In this document: positions 33,563 through 42,544 of the stretch, piece after piece
Layout of the letters: the number at the start of each line of letters is the position of its first letter
Numbering within the stretch: position 1 is the stretch's first letter
DNA from: JAIBJN01 sp963825255
GTDB lineage: Bacteria; Actinomycetota; Thermoleophilia; Gaiellales; Gaiellaceae
Direction of reading: 5' to 3'
Assembly: GCA_963825255.1 (NCBI GenBank)
Contig: CAWGSF010000008.1
Location: forward strand, 1 to 64,000
Length of the DNA stretch: 64,000 bases
Notes under the pieces: generated by a model
What the model saw: the letters and a program-made list of their open reading frames with translations, nothing else
Told to the model about the DNA's origin: nothing
Database searches by the model: none
Position numbers and translations under genes: made by a program

Positions 33563-34042
33563 TCATTCCTCGTTCGCGTGAAGTCGCTGCCGCCACGCCT
33601 CGCCGGCCGCACGGCCCTCGGGCGTTGCGAGGAAGTGGTCGAGCGGCACGTGCACGAAGGCACCTCGGGCTTCCGCGACGATCTCGTCGCCGTCGCGGAG
33701 ATCGGCGTCGATGTGGATGCGTCGGCCGCGGCTGTCCGTCACCCAGGAGGCGACGGTGAGCTCGTGGTTGATGAAGACCGGGCGCCGGTAGCGGACGAAG
33801 ATCCTGGCCGTCACGGCCGGGAAGCGGTACCAGGTGGCGAGCAGGCCGCAGGCCTCGTCGAGGGCGGCGGCCACGAGGCCCCCGTGGACGATCCCGGGAC
33901 CGGCCTGGTGCCGCTCGCCGAAGACGACCACCGCCTCGTAGCGCTCGAGCCCGACCTCGCGGGGCTGGGGGAGGTGAATGCCGTCCGGGTTGTCGCCGCA
34001 GCCCCAGCAGGCCGGATCGTGATGGGGCGGGATCGCCGCCAT
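33563..34042 (-). CDS. PaaI-type hot-dog thioesterase
   Basis: The 159-residue protein has the hot-dog thioesterase signature GPGIVHGGLVAAALDEACG, a WGCGDNPDGIHL start and RYRRPVFINHELTV. It would hydrolyse an acyl-CoA. The ATG at 34042 is 14 bases from the stop of the HMG-CoA reductase gene, making an operon. Confidence 0.85.
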   Translation of the reverse strand: MAAIPPHHDPACWGCGDNPDGIHLPQPREVGLERYEAVVVFGERHQAGPGIVHGGLVAAALDEACGLLATWYRFPAVTARIFVRYRRPVFINHELTVASWVTDSRGRRIHIDADLRDGDEIVAEARGAFVHVPLDHFLATPEGRAAGEAWRQRLHANEE

Positions 34043-34055
34043 CAGACGTCGTCCA

Positions 34056-35279
34056 CTAGCGGAGGCCGCCGCGCTCGAAGTGCGCGCGGTAGAAGTTCTC
34101 CGAGCCGGCGGTCGCCATCGCCGCGGACGCGGAGATCTCGAGGGAGAGCGTCGCGGCGGCGACGATCTGTGCGAGGCGGTAGACCTTGCCCGGGCCGTCG
34201 CAGCCCATGAGCCGAAGCCACGAGCGGGCGTAGGGCAGAGTTGTGCCGCCGCCGACGGTGGCCACCTCGAGGCTCGCGACGCGCATCGTGCAGTGCAGCC
34301 CTCCGGTGACGCGGTACGCGGTTCCGTGGGCCATGGAGCTCGTCCCGACCATGCCGATGTCCTGACCCGTGGCGGTGAAGACGGCGGCGATCGCCGTGGC
34401 CGGCGTGAACGCGACCGACTGCATCCCCGAGGCGACCGCACCGTGGGTGCCGACGAAGGCGAGCTCGAGGAGGTCGTCGATCGTCGTCTTCAGCACCCGC
34501 CGGACGGCGTCCTCGGTCAACGTGCACTCGGCGACGACCGTCTTCCCGTGCCCGCCGCGCTCGAAGTAGCGCGCCGAGGGCTTCTTGTCGCCGCCCATGT
34601 TCCCCTCGAGCATGGCGCGCCTCGGGCGCACCGGCGCCCGCTCGAGCACGTAGCCCTGGTTCAGGGCGTAGGAGTTGCGGGTGATCATGTTCATCCCGCA
34701 CGCGTCGCCGGTCGTGTACGCGTACATGACGTGGCACATCGGGCCGACGACATGCGTCTCGATCTCTCGGAGCCGCGCGTGTCTCGAGAGGTTGGCGACC
34801 GGGTTCGAGGCGAGCCACTCCTGCATCGGCTCGACCTGTGTCTCGACCCAGTGGGAGAACGCCACCGCGTCGGCCGTGTCCTCGAAGACGAACGCGGACG
34901 CCCGCGTGATCCGGTCGCGGAGGACGTACGTGCGGAAGCCGCCGGACTCGCCGACGGCCCGGGCGCCACGGTAGAGGGAGATCGAGAGACCGCCCTCGGT
35001 GTTGGCGAGAGGGACGTAGACGCCGTCCCGGGCGCGCGCACGCTCGACGAGGCGGCCCTCGGGCTCCTCGAGCTCGTACTCGCCGAGCTCGACGTCGATC
35101 GGCCCGACGACGGCGACGGGGACGACGGCGACGCCCGTGAGCGCCTCGGTCGCGCGGGCGAACGGCTCGAGGTCGTGCTCGAAGACCTCGGGGCCGCCGT
35201 CCAGCCGCGAGGCGAGCGCCTCCTGGCGGGCCTTGATCGAGTCGGGGTCGTTCTTGCGGGGCCAGCGACGCAGCTCCAC
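34056..35279 (-). CDS. Hydroxymethylglutaryl-CoA reductase
   Basis: The enzyme interconverts HMG-CoA and mevalonate using NAD(P)H. The 407-residue protein has the active-site set: PLANTEGGLSISLYRGA (catalytic Glu), DACGMNM, EGNMGGDKKPSARYF (catalytic Lys), FTATGQDIG (catalytic Asp), EVATVGGGTTLPYARSW (nucleotide loop) and a C-terminal His (FYRAHFERGG). The DKKP context is closer to class I than class II enzymes. No other mevalonate-pathway gene is in the window, so its role (mevalonate synthesis or degradation) is open. It is followed by a thioesterase in the same operon. Confidence 0.88.
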   Translation of the reverse strand: MELRRWPRKNDPDSIKARQEALASRLDGGPEVFEHDLEPFARATEALTGVAVVPVAVVGPIDVELGEYELEEPEGRLVERARARDGVYVPLANTEGGLSISLYRGARAVGESGGFRTYVLRDRITRASAFVFEDTADAVAFSHWVETQVEPMQEWLASNPVANLSRHARLREIETHVVGPMCHVMYAYTTGDACGMNMITRNSYALNQGYVLERAPVRPRRAMLEGNMGGDKKPSARYFERGGHGKTVVAECTLTEDAVRRVLKTTIDDLLELAFVGTHGAVASGMQSVAFTPATAIAAVFTATGQDIGMVGTSSMAHGTAYRVTGGLHCTMRVASLEVATVGGGTTLPYARSWLRLMGCDGPGKVYRLAQIVAAATLSLEISASAAMATAGSENFYRAHFERGGLR

Positions 35280-35333
35280 GGCGGCAGCCTAGATCCTCCG
35301 CTCGTGCCTCGCGTTCCGTTAGCCTCCCCGCCC

Positions 35334-36191
35334 GTGCCGGTCACTCTCATGGACGGAAAGGCGCTGGCCGCCCGGGTGCGGGCGGAGCTCACGCACGAGG
35401 TCGGCGAGCTGGGACGGCCGATCGGGCTCGCGACCGTGCTCGTCGGCGAGGACGAGGCGTCGGCTCTCTACGTCAGGAGCAAGCAGAACGCCTGCCGGGA
35501 GGTCGGCATCGACCCGATCCATCACGAGCTCCCGAGCAAGACCTCCGAGGACGAGCTCCTCGGGCTCGTCGGCGACCTGAACGCCGACGAGAAGGTGACC
35601 GGGATCCTCGTCCAGCTGCCGCTCCCGGAGCACATGGACGAGGGTCGCGTCATCAGGTCGATCGCGCCGATCAAGGACGTCGACGGGTTCCACCCGGTGA
35701 GCGCAGGCCACCTCCTCCAGGGGCAGCCGACCTTCGTCGCCGCGACGCCGGCCGGGATCATGGAGCTCCTCCGCACGTACGAGATCCCGCTCGAGGGCGC
35801 CCGCGCCGTCGTCGTGGGGCGCTCGAACATCGTCGGCAAGCCGATCGCCCTTCTTCTCCTCGCCGAGAACGCGACGGTGACCGTCTGCCACAGCCGCACG
35901 CGAGACCTGCCGGCGGTCGTCCGGGAGGCCGACGTCGTCGTCGCGGCGGTGGGGCGCGCCGGGATGATCACGAAGGACATGGTCAAGCCGGGCGCGGCCG
36001 TCGTCGACGTCGGCATCAACCGGGTCGACGGGAAGGTCGTCGGCGACGTGGCCGAGGACGTGCGTGAGGTGGCGGCGCAGCTGACGCCCGTCCCGGGCGG
36101 GGTCGGGCCGATGACGATCGCAAGCCTCCTTCGGAACACCGTGCGCGCGGCGCGCTACCAGGCTGGCGTGCTTGCCTTCCCGAGCGGCTGA
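35334..36191 (+). CDS. folD: Bifunctional methylenetetrahydrofolate dehydrogenase/cyclohydrolase
   Basis: FolD interconverts 5,10-methylene- and 10-formyl-tetrahydrofolate. The 285-residue protein has YVRSKQNACREVGID (catalytic Lys), QLPLPEHMDE, KDVDGFHPVSAG, VVVGRSNIVGKPIA (NADP-binding) and PVPGGVGPMTIASL, the family C-terminus. The usual P-C-T-P reads AATPAG, lacking the Cys. The GTG at 35334 gives a normal short N-terminus. The gene is divergent from HMG-CoA reductase with 54 bases between. Confidence 0.92.
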   Translation: MPVTLMDGKALAARVRAELTHEVGELGRPIGLATVLVGEDEASALYVRSKQNACREVGIDPIHHELPSKTSEDELLGLVGDLNADEKVTGILVQLPLPEHMDEGRVIRSIAPIKDVDGFHPVSAGHLLQGQPTFVAATPAGIMELLRTYEIPLEGARAVVVGRSNIVGKPIALLLLAENATVTVCHSRTRDLPAVVREADVVVAAVGRAGMITKDMVKPGAAVVDVGINRVDGKVVGDVAEDVREVAAQLTPVPGGVGPMTIASLLRNTVRAARYQAGVLAFPSG

Positions 36192-36284
36192 CGCTACGCT
36201 GCTCGCGCCGCGAAGTGCGGTGGTTCATTGGGGATTCGGCGGCTCGATGCCGGGCCGTCGTTTGTGTGTGAAGGAGGAAGTTCG

Positions 36285-36485
36285 TTGGCTGAGGGCACCG
36301 TCAAGTGGTTCTCGAACGAGAAGGGGTACGGGTTCATCGAGCGCGAGGGGGGAGACGACGTCTTCGTTCACCACAGCGCGATCGAGATGGACGGCTACCG
36401 CACCCTGACTGAAGGCCAGCGCGTCCAGTTCGACGTGGATCAGGGCGACAAGGGCCTGCAGGCAAAGAACGTTACGCTGCTCTAG
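36285..36485 (+). CDS. Cold-shock protein (CspA family)
   Basis: The 66-residue single OB-fold protein has the RNA-binding motifs VKWFSNEKGYGFIE (RNP1 region) and DVFVHHSAI (RNP2). It binds single-stranded nucleic acid and acts as an RNA chaperone. A GAAGGAGGAAG site precedes the TTG start. About 90 bases of untranslated leader separate it from folD; a hairpin follows the stop. Confidence 0.93.
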   Translation: MAEGTVKWFSNEKGYGFIEREGGDDVFVHHSAIEMDGYRTLTEGQRVQFDVDQGDKGLQAKNVTLL

Positions 36486-36507
36486 CCAGCGACGGTTCCG
36501 CTTGCGT

Positions 36508-36532
36508 GACGGGCCCCTTCGCGGGGCCCGTC
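36508..36532 (+). terminator. Hairpin terminator after the cold-shock gene
   Basis: GACGGGCCCC pairs with GGGGCCCGTC around a short TTCG-containing loop, giving a very stable tetraloop-type hairpin. There is no T run. Confidence 0.65.
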
Positions 36533-36566
36533 GCATATCCGGAGGCTTTCTAGACTGGGGGTTGCG

Positions 36567-36854
36567 ATGGCGATCACGAGAGAGGATGTGCTCCACGTCG
36601 CGGGCCTCGCGCGGCTCGAGATCCCCGAGGACGAGGTCGAGGCGGTCCGCGAGCAGCTCGGCGCCATCCTGGATGCGGTCGGGAAGGTGTCGGAGCTCGA
36701 TCTGAGCGACGTCGAGCCGACCTCGCACCCTCTCGATCTCGTGAATCGGTGGGCCGAGGACGAGCCGCGGCCCTCGCTCCCGCGCGAGGAAGCGCTCCGG
36801 AACGCCCCCGACCCGGAGGACGGGAGCTTTCGCGTGCCGGCGGTCGGCTCATGA
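36567..36854 (+). CDS. gatC: Aspartyl/glutamyl-tRNA amidotransferase subunit C
   Basis: The 95-residue protein has the GatC pattern: ITREDVLHVAGLARLEIPED, LGAILDAVGKVSELDLSDVE and FRVPAVGS. GatC stabilises GatA in the GatCAB complex that converts Glu-tRNA(Gln) or Asp-tRNA(Asn) to Gln or Asn forms. It is separated from gatA by an unusual 141-base gap. Confidence 0.92.
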   Translation: MAITREDVLHVAGLARLEIPEDEVEAVREQLGAILDAVGKVSELDLSDVEPTSHPLDLVNRWAEDEPRPSLPREEALRNAPDPEDGSFRVPAVGS

Positions 36855-36995
36855 GGGTGTGACCGCGACCGTGTCGTCGTTGCGGTATCGGCACCTGTTG
36901 TCGCGCTTTCGTGACGATGCGCGCGCCTCACGCGCGCTCGGGGTCGATACGCTCGAAGCGGGTGGAGGCACGGGGTGGCCCCGGAGGGCGCCGCG
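36855..36995. other. Gap between gatC and gatA
   Basis: These 141 bases contain no gene. They include a GCGCGC-rich inverted segment (about 36929-36941). gatC and gatA are usually adjacent or overlapping, so this gap may hold a regulatory element or a promoter for gatAB. Confidence 0.35.
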
Positions 36996-38402
36996 GTGAT
37001 CGACACCCTGCGGCTCACGGCGGAGGACGCGCTCGGGCTCCTCGAGCGCGGCGAGGCTTCCGGCGGGGAGCTCGCCGACGCCTACCTCGCCGCGATCGAG
37101 GAGCGCGACCCGGAGCTCCACGCCTTCCTCCATGTCGTCGGGGAGAAAGGGGACGGCGTCCCGATCGCGCTCAAGGACGTCATCACGACGAAGGGCATCC
37201 CGACGACGGCCGGCTCGCGGATCCTCGAGGGCTACACGCCGGTGTTCGACTCGACTGTCGCCTCGCGCTGCAAGGAGGCCAGGCTCCCGTTCCTCGGCAA
37301 GACCAATCTCGACGAGTTCGCCATGGGCTCGTCGACCGAGAACTCCGCGTTCGGGCCGACCCGCAACCCCTGGGACACCGACTGCGTGCCCGGCGGCTCC
37401 TCCGGCGGCTCGGCCGCGGCGGTCGCGGGCGGGCTCGCGCCCTGGGCGCTCGGCACCGACACGGGCGGCTCGGTCAAGCAGCCCGCGTCCCTGTGCGGCG
37501 TCGTCGGCCTGCGCCCGACCTACGGCACCGTCTCGCGCTACGGCATCGTCGCGTTCGCGTCGAGCCTCGACCAGGTGGGCCCGATCACGAAGACGGTGCG
37601 GGACTGCGCGCGACTCTACGCGATCATCGCCGGCCGGGACGCCTGCGACTCGACGACCGTCGACCTCCCGAGCGCGGTCGAGCTTCCCGACGGTGACGAT
37701 CTGACCGGCGTCCGCATCGGCGTCCCGCGGGAGATGAACGAGGCCGAGGGCATCGACCCCGGCGTCGCCGAGAAGGTGAACGAGGCGATCCGGCTGGCCG
37801 AGGAGCTCGGCGCCCTCGTCGAGGAGACGAGCCTCCCGCGCTCGGTCGACTACGGCCTGGCCTGCTACTACCTCGTCGCGCCGGCCGAGGCGAGCTCGAA
37901 CCTCGCCCGCTACGACGGCATCCGCTACGGCTACCGCGCCGACACGGACGGAGACCTGACGGCGCTCTACGCGCGCACGCGCTGGGAGGGCTTCGGGGCC
38001 GAGCCGAAGCGCCGCATCCTCCTGGGGACGTACGCCCTCTCGGCGGGCTACTACGACGCCTACTACGGCCAGGCCCAGAAGGTGCGCACGGTCATCGCGC
38101 AGGAGCACGCGGCGGCCTTCGAACGGTTCGACCTCCTCGTGAGCCCGACGTCGCCGACAGTCGCCTTCAGGATCGGGGAGAAGGCGGAGAACCCGCTCGC
38201 CATGTACCTCTCCGACCTGCTGACGATCCCGGCGAACATGGCCGGCCTGCCGGGCCTGTCGATTCCGTGCGGGCTGTCGGACGGGCTGCCGGTCGGGCTC
38301 CAGCTCATCGGCCCGCAGTTCTCCGAGAACGTCCTCTTCCGCGTCGGGCACGCGCTGGAGCGGGCGCTCGCGTTCGACTGCGTCCCGGAGCGGCTTCGGT
38401 GA
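36996..38402 (+). CDS. gatA: Aspartyl/glutamyl-tRNA amidotransferase subunit A
   Basis: The 468-residue amidase has the Ser-cis-Ser-Lys triad: IALKDVITTKG (Lys), GGSSGGSAAAV (cis-Ser) and LGTDTGGSVKQPASLCG (nucleophile Ser). It releases ammonia from glutamine for transfer by GatB. The GTG at 36996 is chosen over an upstream GTG at 36975, because GGAGGGCG lies ahead of it and the product starts at the usual N-terminal helix. The stop overlaps gatB (GTGA). Confidence 0.93.
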   Translation: MIDTLRLTAEDALGLLERGEASGGELADAYLAAIEERDPELHAFLHVVGEKGDGVPIALKDVITTKGIPTTAGSRILEGYTPVFDSTVASRCKEARLPFLGKTNLDEFAMGSSTENSAFGPTRNPWDTDCVPGGSSGGSAAAVAGGLAPWALGTDTGGSVKQPASLCGVVGLRPTYGTVSRYGIVAFASSLDQVGPITKTVRDCARLYAIIAGRDACDSTTVDLPSAVELPDGDDLTGVRIGVPREMNEAEGIDPGVAEKVNEAIRLAEELGALVEETSLPRSVDYGLACYYLVAPAEASSNLARYDGIRYGYRADTDGDLTALYARTRWEGFGAEPKRRILLGTYALSAGYYDAYYGQAQKVRTVIAQEHAAAFERFDLLVSPTSPTVAFRIGEKAENPLAMYLSDLLTIPANMAGLPGLSIPCGLSDGLPVGLQLIGPQFSENVLFRVGHALERALAFDCVPERLR

Positions 38403-39805
38403 GCGGCTGGGAGCCGGTCATCGGGCTCGAGATCCACGTCCAGCTGAAGACGCGGACGAAGATGTTCTGCCGCTGCGAGAACGTCTCGGGGGAGGAGCCG
38501 AACACGCGCACCTGCCCCGTGTGCCTGGCGCACCCCGGCACGCTGCCGGTCCCGAACGAGCAGGCGATCGCCTGGACCGTGAAGCTCGGCCTGGCGCTCG
38601 GCTGCGAGATCGCGGGGCGGGCGCTCTTCCACCGCAAGAACTACTTCTACCCCGACCTCCCCAAGGGCTACCAGATCTCCCAGTACGACGTGCCGCTCGC
38701 CGCCGGAGGCCGCTTCCGCGTCCCGGGCCCCGAGGGCGACCGCGACATCGGGATCGTGCGCGCCCATCTCGAGGAGGACGCCGCCAAGACGGTCCACGTC
38801 GGCGGCGCCGGAGGCCGCATCCACGGCGCCGAGTACTCGCTCGTCGACTTCAACCGCGGCGGAACGCCGCTCGTCGAGATCGTGACCGAGCCCGACGTCC
38901 GCTCCAGCGAGGAGGCGCGGCAGGTCCTCCAGCTCCTCCGGCAGACGGTCGTCGAGCTCGGGATCTCCGACGCCGAGATGGAGAAGGGCTCGTTGCGCTG
39001 CGACGCCAACGTCTCCGTGCGCCGTTCCGGAGAGGAGGGCTACCGGACGAAGACCGAGCTCAAGAACATGAACTCGTTCAAGTTCGTCGCGGACGGGATC
39101 GCGGCCGAGATCGAGCGTCAGATCGCGTGCTACGACGCAGGCGAGGAGGTCGTGCAGGAGACGCTCCACTTCGACCCACAGCAGGGGACGATCGCTCCGC
39201 TCCGCTCGAAGGAGGAAGCGCACGACTATCGCTACTTCCCGGAGCCCGACCTCGTCCCGGTCGAGCCGCCGCCGGAGATGATCGAGGCGGCGCGCGCCGG
39301 GATCGCCGAGCTTCCGGGTTCCCGCATCCGCCGGCTCGAGGAGGAGGTCGGCTTCGAGCTCGCCTACGGGCTCGTGACGGGCGGCCGCGACGAGCTCTAC
39401 GCGCGGGTGCCCGGCGACGACCGCCGCGCCGTGGCCAACGTTCTCATGAACCAGCTCGCGGCGGCGGGAGTCGACCCGGCCGCCGTCGACGGCGCCGAGC
39501 TCGGAAAGCTCATCGAGGCGCGCGAGCGGATCCCGCGCGCGGCCTTCACCGAGGCGCTCGCCGCCGCCGCCGACCCGGGCTTCGCGGCTGAGCGCTTCCT
39601 CACCGAGGAGACGGTGACCGACGCCTCGGCTCTCGACCCTGTCATCGACGCGATCCTCGCCGCCAACCCGGGCCAGGTCGAGGCCTATCGCGGCGGCAAG
39701 GAGGGGCTCCTCGGCTTCTTCGTCGGCCAGGTGATGAAGGAGACGGAAGGGAAGGCCGACCCGCGGGTGGTCAACGAGCGCGTCCGGGAGAAGCTCACCG
39801 CGTGA
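38399..39805 (+). CDS. gatB: Aspartyl/glutamyl-tRNA amidotransferase subunit B
   Basis: The 468-residue protein has the GatB hallmarks GWEPVIGLEIHVQLKTRTKM, a CxC...CPVCL zinc site (MFCRCENVSG, TRTCPVCLAHPG), DLPKGYQISQYDVP, HLEEDAAKTVH and DFNRGGTPLVEIV. The C-terminal YqeY-like tail is complete. It transfers ammonia from GatA to the activated Glu or Asp on tRNA. It starts in a four-base overlap with gatA and its stop overlaps the next gene (GTGA). Confidence 0.94.
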   Translation: MSGWEPVIGLEIHVQLKTRTKMFCRCENVSGEEPNTRTCPVCLAHPGTLPVPNEQAIAWTVKLGLALGCEIAGRALFHRKNYFYPDLPKGYQISQYDVPLAAGGRFRVPGPEGDRDIGIVRAHLEEDAAKTVHVGGAGGRIHGAEYSLVDFNRGGTPLVEIVTEPDVRSSEEARQVLQLLRQTVVELGISDAEMEKGSLRCDANVSVRRSGEEGYRTKTELKNMNSFKFVADGIAAEIERQIACYDAGEEVVQETLHFDPQQGTIAPLRSKEEAHDYRYFPEPDLVPVEPPPEMIEAARAGIAELPGSRIRRLEEEVGFELAYGLVTGGRDELYARVPGDDRRAVANVLMNQLAAAGVDPAAVDGAELGKLIEARERIPRAAFTEALAAAADPGFAAERFLTEETVTDASALDPVIDAILAANPGQVEAYRGGKEGLLGFFVGQVMKETEGKADPRVVNERVREKLTA

Positions 39806-40173
39806 CCGCCGAGCCGGTCCGCCTGCTCTGGGAGCGCATGGAGGCGCGCGACTGGGACGCTGTCGCCGCGCAGCTCCACGAGGACGTCGTCGTCGACTGG
39901 CCGAACACCGGGGAACGCATGCGCGGGCGGGACAACTACCTCGCGGTCCAGCGCGAGTACCCCGAGGGCTGGCACGTCCACGTGCTCCGGATCGTCGACG
40001 GCGGCGACTCCGTCGTCTCGGAGGTGCGCCTCGATCACGAGGGCAAGCGCTTCTTCGTGGCGTCGTTCTTCGAGATCGCAGACGGGAGGATCGCGCGCGC
40101 GGTCGAGTACTGGTCGGACGGCGAGCCGGAGCGGCCGCCCGAGTGGCGCGCTCGGTGGACGGAGCCTCTCTGA
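39802..40173 (+). CDS. SnoaL/NTF2-like protein
   Basis: The 123-residue cone-shaped alpha-beta fold has LLWERMEARDWDAVAAQLHE, VVDWPNTGERMRGRDNYLA and FFEIADGRIARAVEYWSDG, typical of SnoaL-like NTF2 domains that bind small hydrophobic ligands or act as isomerases/hydrolases. The substrate is unknown. It is coupled to gatB and overlaps the next acetyltransferase start. Confidence 0.82.
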   Translation: MTAEPVRLLWERMEARDWDAVAAQLHEDVVVDWPNTGERMRGRDNYLAVQREYPEGWHVHVLRIVDGGDSVVSEVRLDHEGKRFFVASFFEIADGRIARAVEYWSDGEPERPPEWRARWTEPL

Positions 40174-40622
40174 GCGAGATCGAGATCCGTCGCGCCGAGC
40201 CCGCGGACCACGCCCGGGTGATCGCGGTGCTCGACGACTGGTGGGGCGGGCGACGGATGCGGGACATGCTCCCGAAGCTCTTCTTCGTGCACTTCCGCGA
40301 CACGTCGTTCGTGGCCGAGCGGAACGGCGAGCTCGCCGGCTTCCTCGTCGGCTTCCTCTCGCAGTCTGAGCCGGAGGAGGCGTACGTCCACTTCGTCGGC
40401 GTCGGCCCTGGGGAGCGTGGGAGCGGCCTCGGGCGTCGGCTCTACGAGCGGTTCTTCGCGGTCGCGCTGGATCACGGGCGGACGCGCGTCACGTGCGTGA
40501 CCTCCCCGCTCAACGAGGGCTCCGTCGCCTTCCACCGCTCGCTCGGCTTCGAGCCGAGCCCGGCGCAGGCAGGCTACGACGGCCCGGGCGAGGACAGGGT
40601 CGTCCTCTCGCGCGCCCTCTGA
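40143..40622 (+). CDS. GNAT-family N-acetyltransferase
   Basis: The protein has IEIRRAEPADHARVIAVLDD, AYVHFVGVGPGERGSGLGRR (acetyl-CoA loop) and PLNEGSVAFHRSLGFEP, the canonical GNAT order, in 159 residues. The start overlaps the SnoaL-like gene by 31 bases; an in-frame GTG at 40155 is also possible. The 3' end runs convergently into the ABC ATPase gene by 49 bases. The substrate is unknown. Confidence 0.85.
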   Translation: MARSVDGASLSEIEIRRAEPADHARVIAVLDDWWGGRRMRDMLPKLFFVHFRDTSFVAERNGELAGFLVGFLSQSEPEEAYVHFVGVGPGERGSGLGRRLYERFFAVALDHGRTRVTCVTSPLNEGSVAFHRSLGFEPSPAQAGYDGPGEDRVVLSRAL

Positions 40623-41305
40623 GTCGAATCGACGGCGCCGTCCGCGAGCCGACCGTCGAGCATTCGGACGACCCTGTCGGCCCGGGCGGCGACCGCGGCG
40701 TCGTGGGTGACGAGGACGACGGTGAGCCCGCGGTCGCAGCGCAGTCGCTCGAGAAGGTTGAGGATGTGCTCGCCGGCCTCCGAGTCGAGGCTACCGGTCG
40801 GCTCGTCCGCCAGGAGGATGGGCGGCTCGTTGGCGAGCGCGCGGGCGATCGCCACTCGCTGGCGCTCCCCGCCCGAGAGCTCGGGAGGCCGGTTCCGCTC
40901 GCGGCCCTCGAGCCCCACCGCTGCGAGCAGGGCCCGCGCGCGCTCCTCCCGCGCCCGTGCGGAGATGCCTTCCTCGAACATCGGCACCTGGACGTTCTCG
41001 AGCGCGGACAGCGTGGGGAGGAGGTTGTGGAGCTGGAAGATCATCCCGACGTGCTGGGCGCGGTAGTGGTTGAGGTCGCGCCGCGTGCGGAGGTCGTGCC
41101 CGCCGACGCGGATCTCGCCGGCGTCCGGCTGGTCGAGGGCGGCGATGAGGTGGAGAAGGGTCGACTTGCCGCATCCGGACGGGCCGACGATGGCCACGAA
41201 CTCGCCAGGGCGAACGGTGAGGTCCATCCCGGTGAGCGCGGTGATGCGGCCCCCCTCGAAGCCCTTCCACACGCCGCGCGCGTCGACCGCGAGCTCTTCA
41301 CTCAT
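40574..41305 (-). CDS. ABC transporter ATP-binding protein (MacB/LolD type)
   Basis: The 243-residue ATPase has Walker A GPSGCGKSTLLHLIAALDQ, the Q-loop (VGMIFQLHNLLPTLSALENV), ABC signature ELSGGERQRVAIARAL, Walker B ILLADEPTGSLDS and switch VLVTHD. Together with the adjacent FtsX-like permease it forms a MacB-type exporter pair. The start overlaps the permease stop by eight bases. The substrate is unknown (lipoprotein, peptide or macrolide types are known in the family). Confidence 0.92.
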   Translation of the reverse strand: MSEELAVDARGVWKGFEGGRITALTGMDLTVRPGEFVAIVGPSGCGKSTLLHLIAALDQPDAGEIRVGGHDLRTRRDLNHYRAQHVGMIFQLHNLLPTLSALENVQVPMFEEGISARAREERARALLAAVGLEGRERNRPPELSGGERQRVAIARALANEPPILLADEPTGSLDSEAGEHILNLLERLRCDRGLTVVLVTHDAAVAARADRVVRMLDGRLADGAVDSTQRARERTTLSSPGPS

Positions 41306-42416
41306 ACCGCAGGGCCTCCATGGGCGAGAGCCTCACGGCGCGAATCGCCGGGTAGACGGCCCCGATGAGGGCGACGACGATCCCGACCACGACCGCCCGG
41401 ACGAACACCTCGGGGGGATAGGACAGCGTCAGGAACGCGGAGACGGAGGGAATGGCGAAGACAGCTCGACTCGCCAGGACGCCGAAGAGCGATTCCCAGG
41501 CCGGCCGCGATGAGGCAGAGAAGGAGCGACTCGTAGACGACCAAGCGGAGGATCCTGGACCCTCGCCAGCCGACCGCCCTCAGGATCCCGATCTCGCGCG
41601 TGCGCTCGAAGACGGACATGATCATCGTGTTCATGACGCCGATCGCGCCGATGCCGATGGCGAGGACGGAGATCGCCAGGTTGGCAGCGTCGAGGATCTC
41701 GAAGCCCTGGTCGACCTTGCTGTACTCGTCCACGGTGCTGATGGCCGCGAGCTGGGGGAACTCGCGCTCCATCGGTGGCGGCGACCTCGTCCGCGTCGGC
41801 TCCGGGATCGACGGTGACGTGGATCGCCGTGACCACGTCCTGCCGGGCCGACAGCTCTTGGAGCGGTCGGAGCGGGACGATCGCGCCCCCGTCCCGGAAC
41901 TGGTCCTCGACACGGTAGAGCCCGACGATCTCGAACGGCTCGCCGTCCACCGGCAGGGTGTCGCCGGCGGCGAGACCCAGGTCGGCGGCGGCCCTCGAGC
42001 CGAGCATGGCCTCGCGCTCGGCGTCCGGAGCGATGAGCCGCCCGGCCGTCAGCTCGAGCGGCTCTGAGGAGAGCGCCTGCGGCGTCGTAGCCGAAGACGA
42101 GGAAGTAGGGGTTTCCGCCCAGCTCGGCGACCTCGAGCAGTGTGCCAATCGCGCGCTCGACGCCGGGGAGAGCAGCGATCCGCCCGGCGTCCTGCGCGGG
42201 GACGGCGCTGAAGGAGAGGTCGGAGGCGCCGTCCTGGGCGACGAGGAAGTCGGCGCCGCCGGCACGGATGAAGCCGGTCGACGACGCCCGTAATCCCTCC
42301 GTGATCGCGCCGAGGGCGACGATGATCGTCATCCCGACGGCGATGCCCAGGATGGTCAGGGCCGTCCGGACCCGCTGGCGGAAGAGGTTCTTCAGAACGA
42401 GTGCCCAGAAGGACAC
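41298..42416 (-). CDS. ABC transporter permease, MacB/FtsX type (three frame breaks)
   Basis: The product starts LKNLFRQRVRTALTILGIAV (first transmembrane helix) and has a large periplasmic domain (GGADFLVAQDGASDLSFSAV, EAMLGSRAAADLGLAAGDTL). It ends with the FtsX domain (VLAIGIGAIGVMNTMIMSVF, ERTREIGILRAVGWRGSRIL) and a final pair of helices (LTLSYPPEVFVRAVVVGIVV, SPMEALRYE). Breaks near 42070, 41775 and 41490 join into about 372 residues. It is the membrane subunit of the exporter with the ATPase that follows. The order of motifs shows that it is a real, otherwise intact gene. Confidence 0.85.
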
Positions 42417-42544
42417 GGAACGAGGATCTCGACACGGCCCGCAACCCGCATCGGTAGTAGGCCGTACGCGGGATCGGCGTCCGCACCGATGCCCGTTGGC
42501 AAGGGTCGGCGCAGGATCGATGTGCCATGGAAAGGAGGTGTTTC
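42417..42544. promoter_or_regulatory. Divergent intergenic region with strong SD for the next gene
   Basis: These 128 bases separate the exporter operon (minus) from the GTPase-fragment/ATPase operon (plus). Just before 42545 lies AAAGGAGGTG, a nearly perfect anti-SD complement. I do not see a confident -35/-10 pair. Confidence 0.4.

Noticed and set aside
36849..38351. 500-residue minus-strand frame opposite gatA
   Set aside because: It is composed of Arg/Asp/Leu-rich low-order sequence produced by high GC third positions of gatA; no domain and no start signal.
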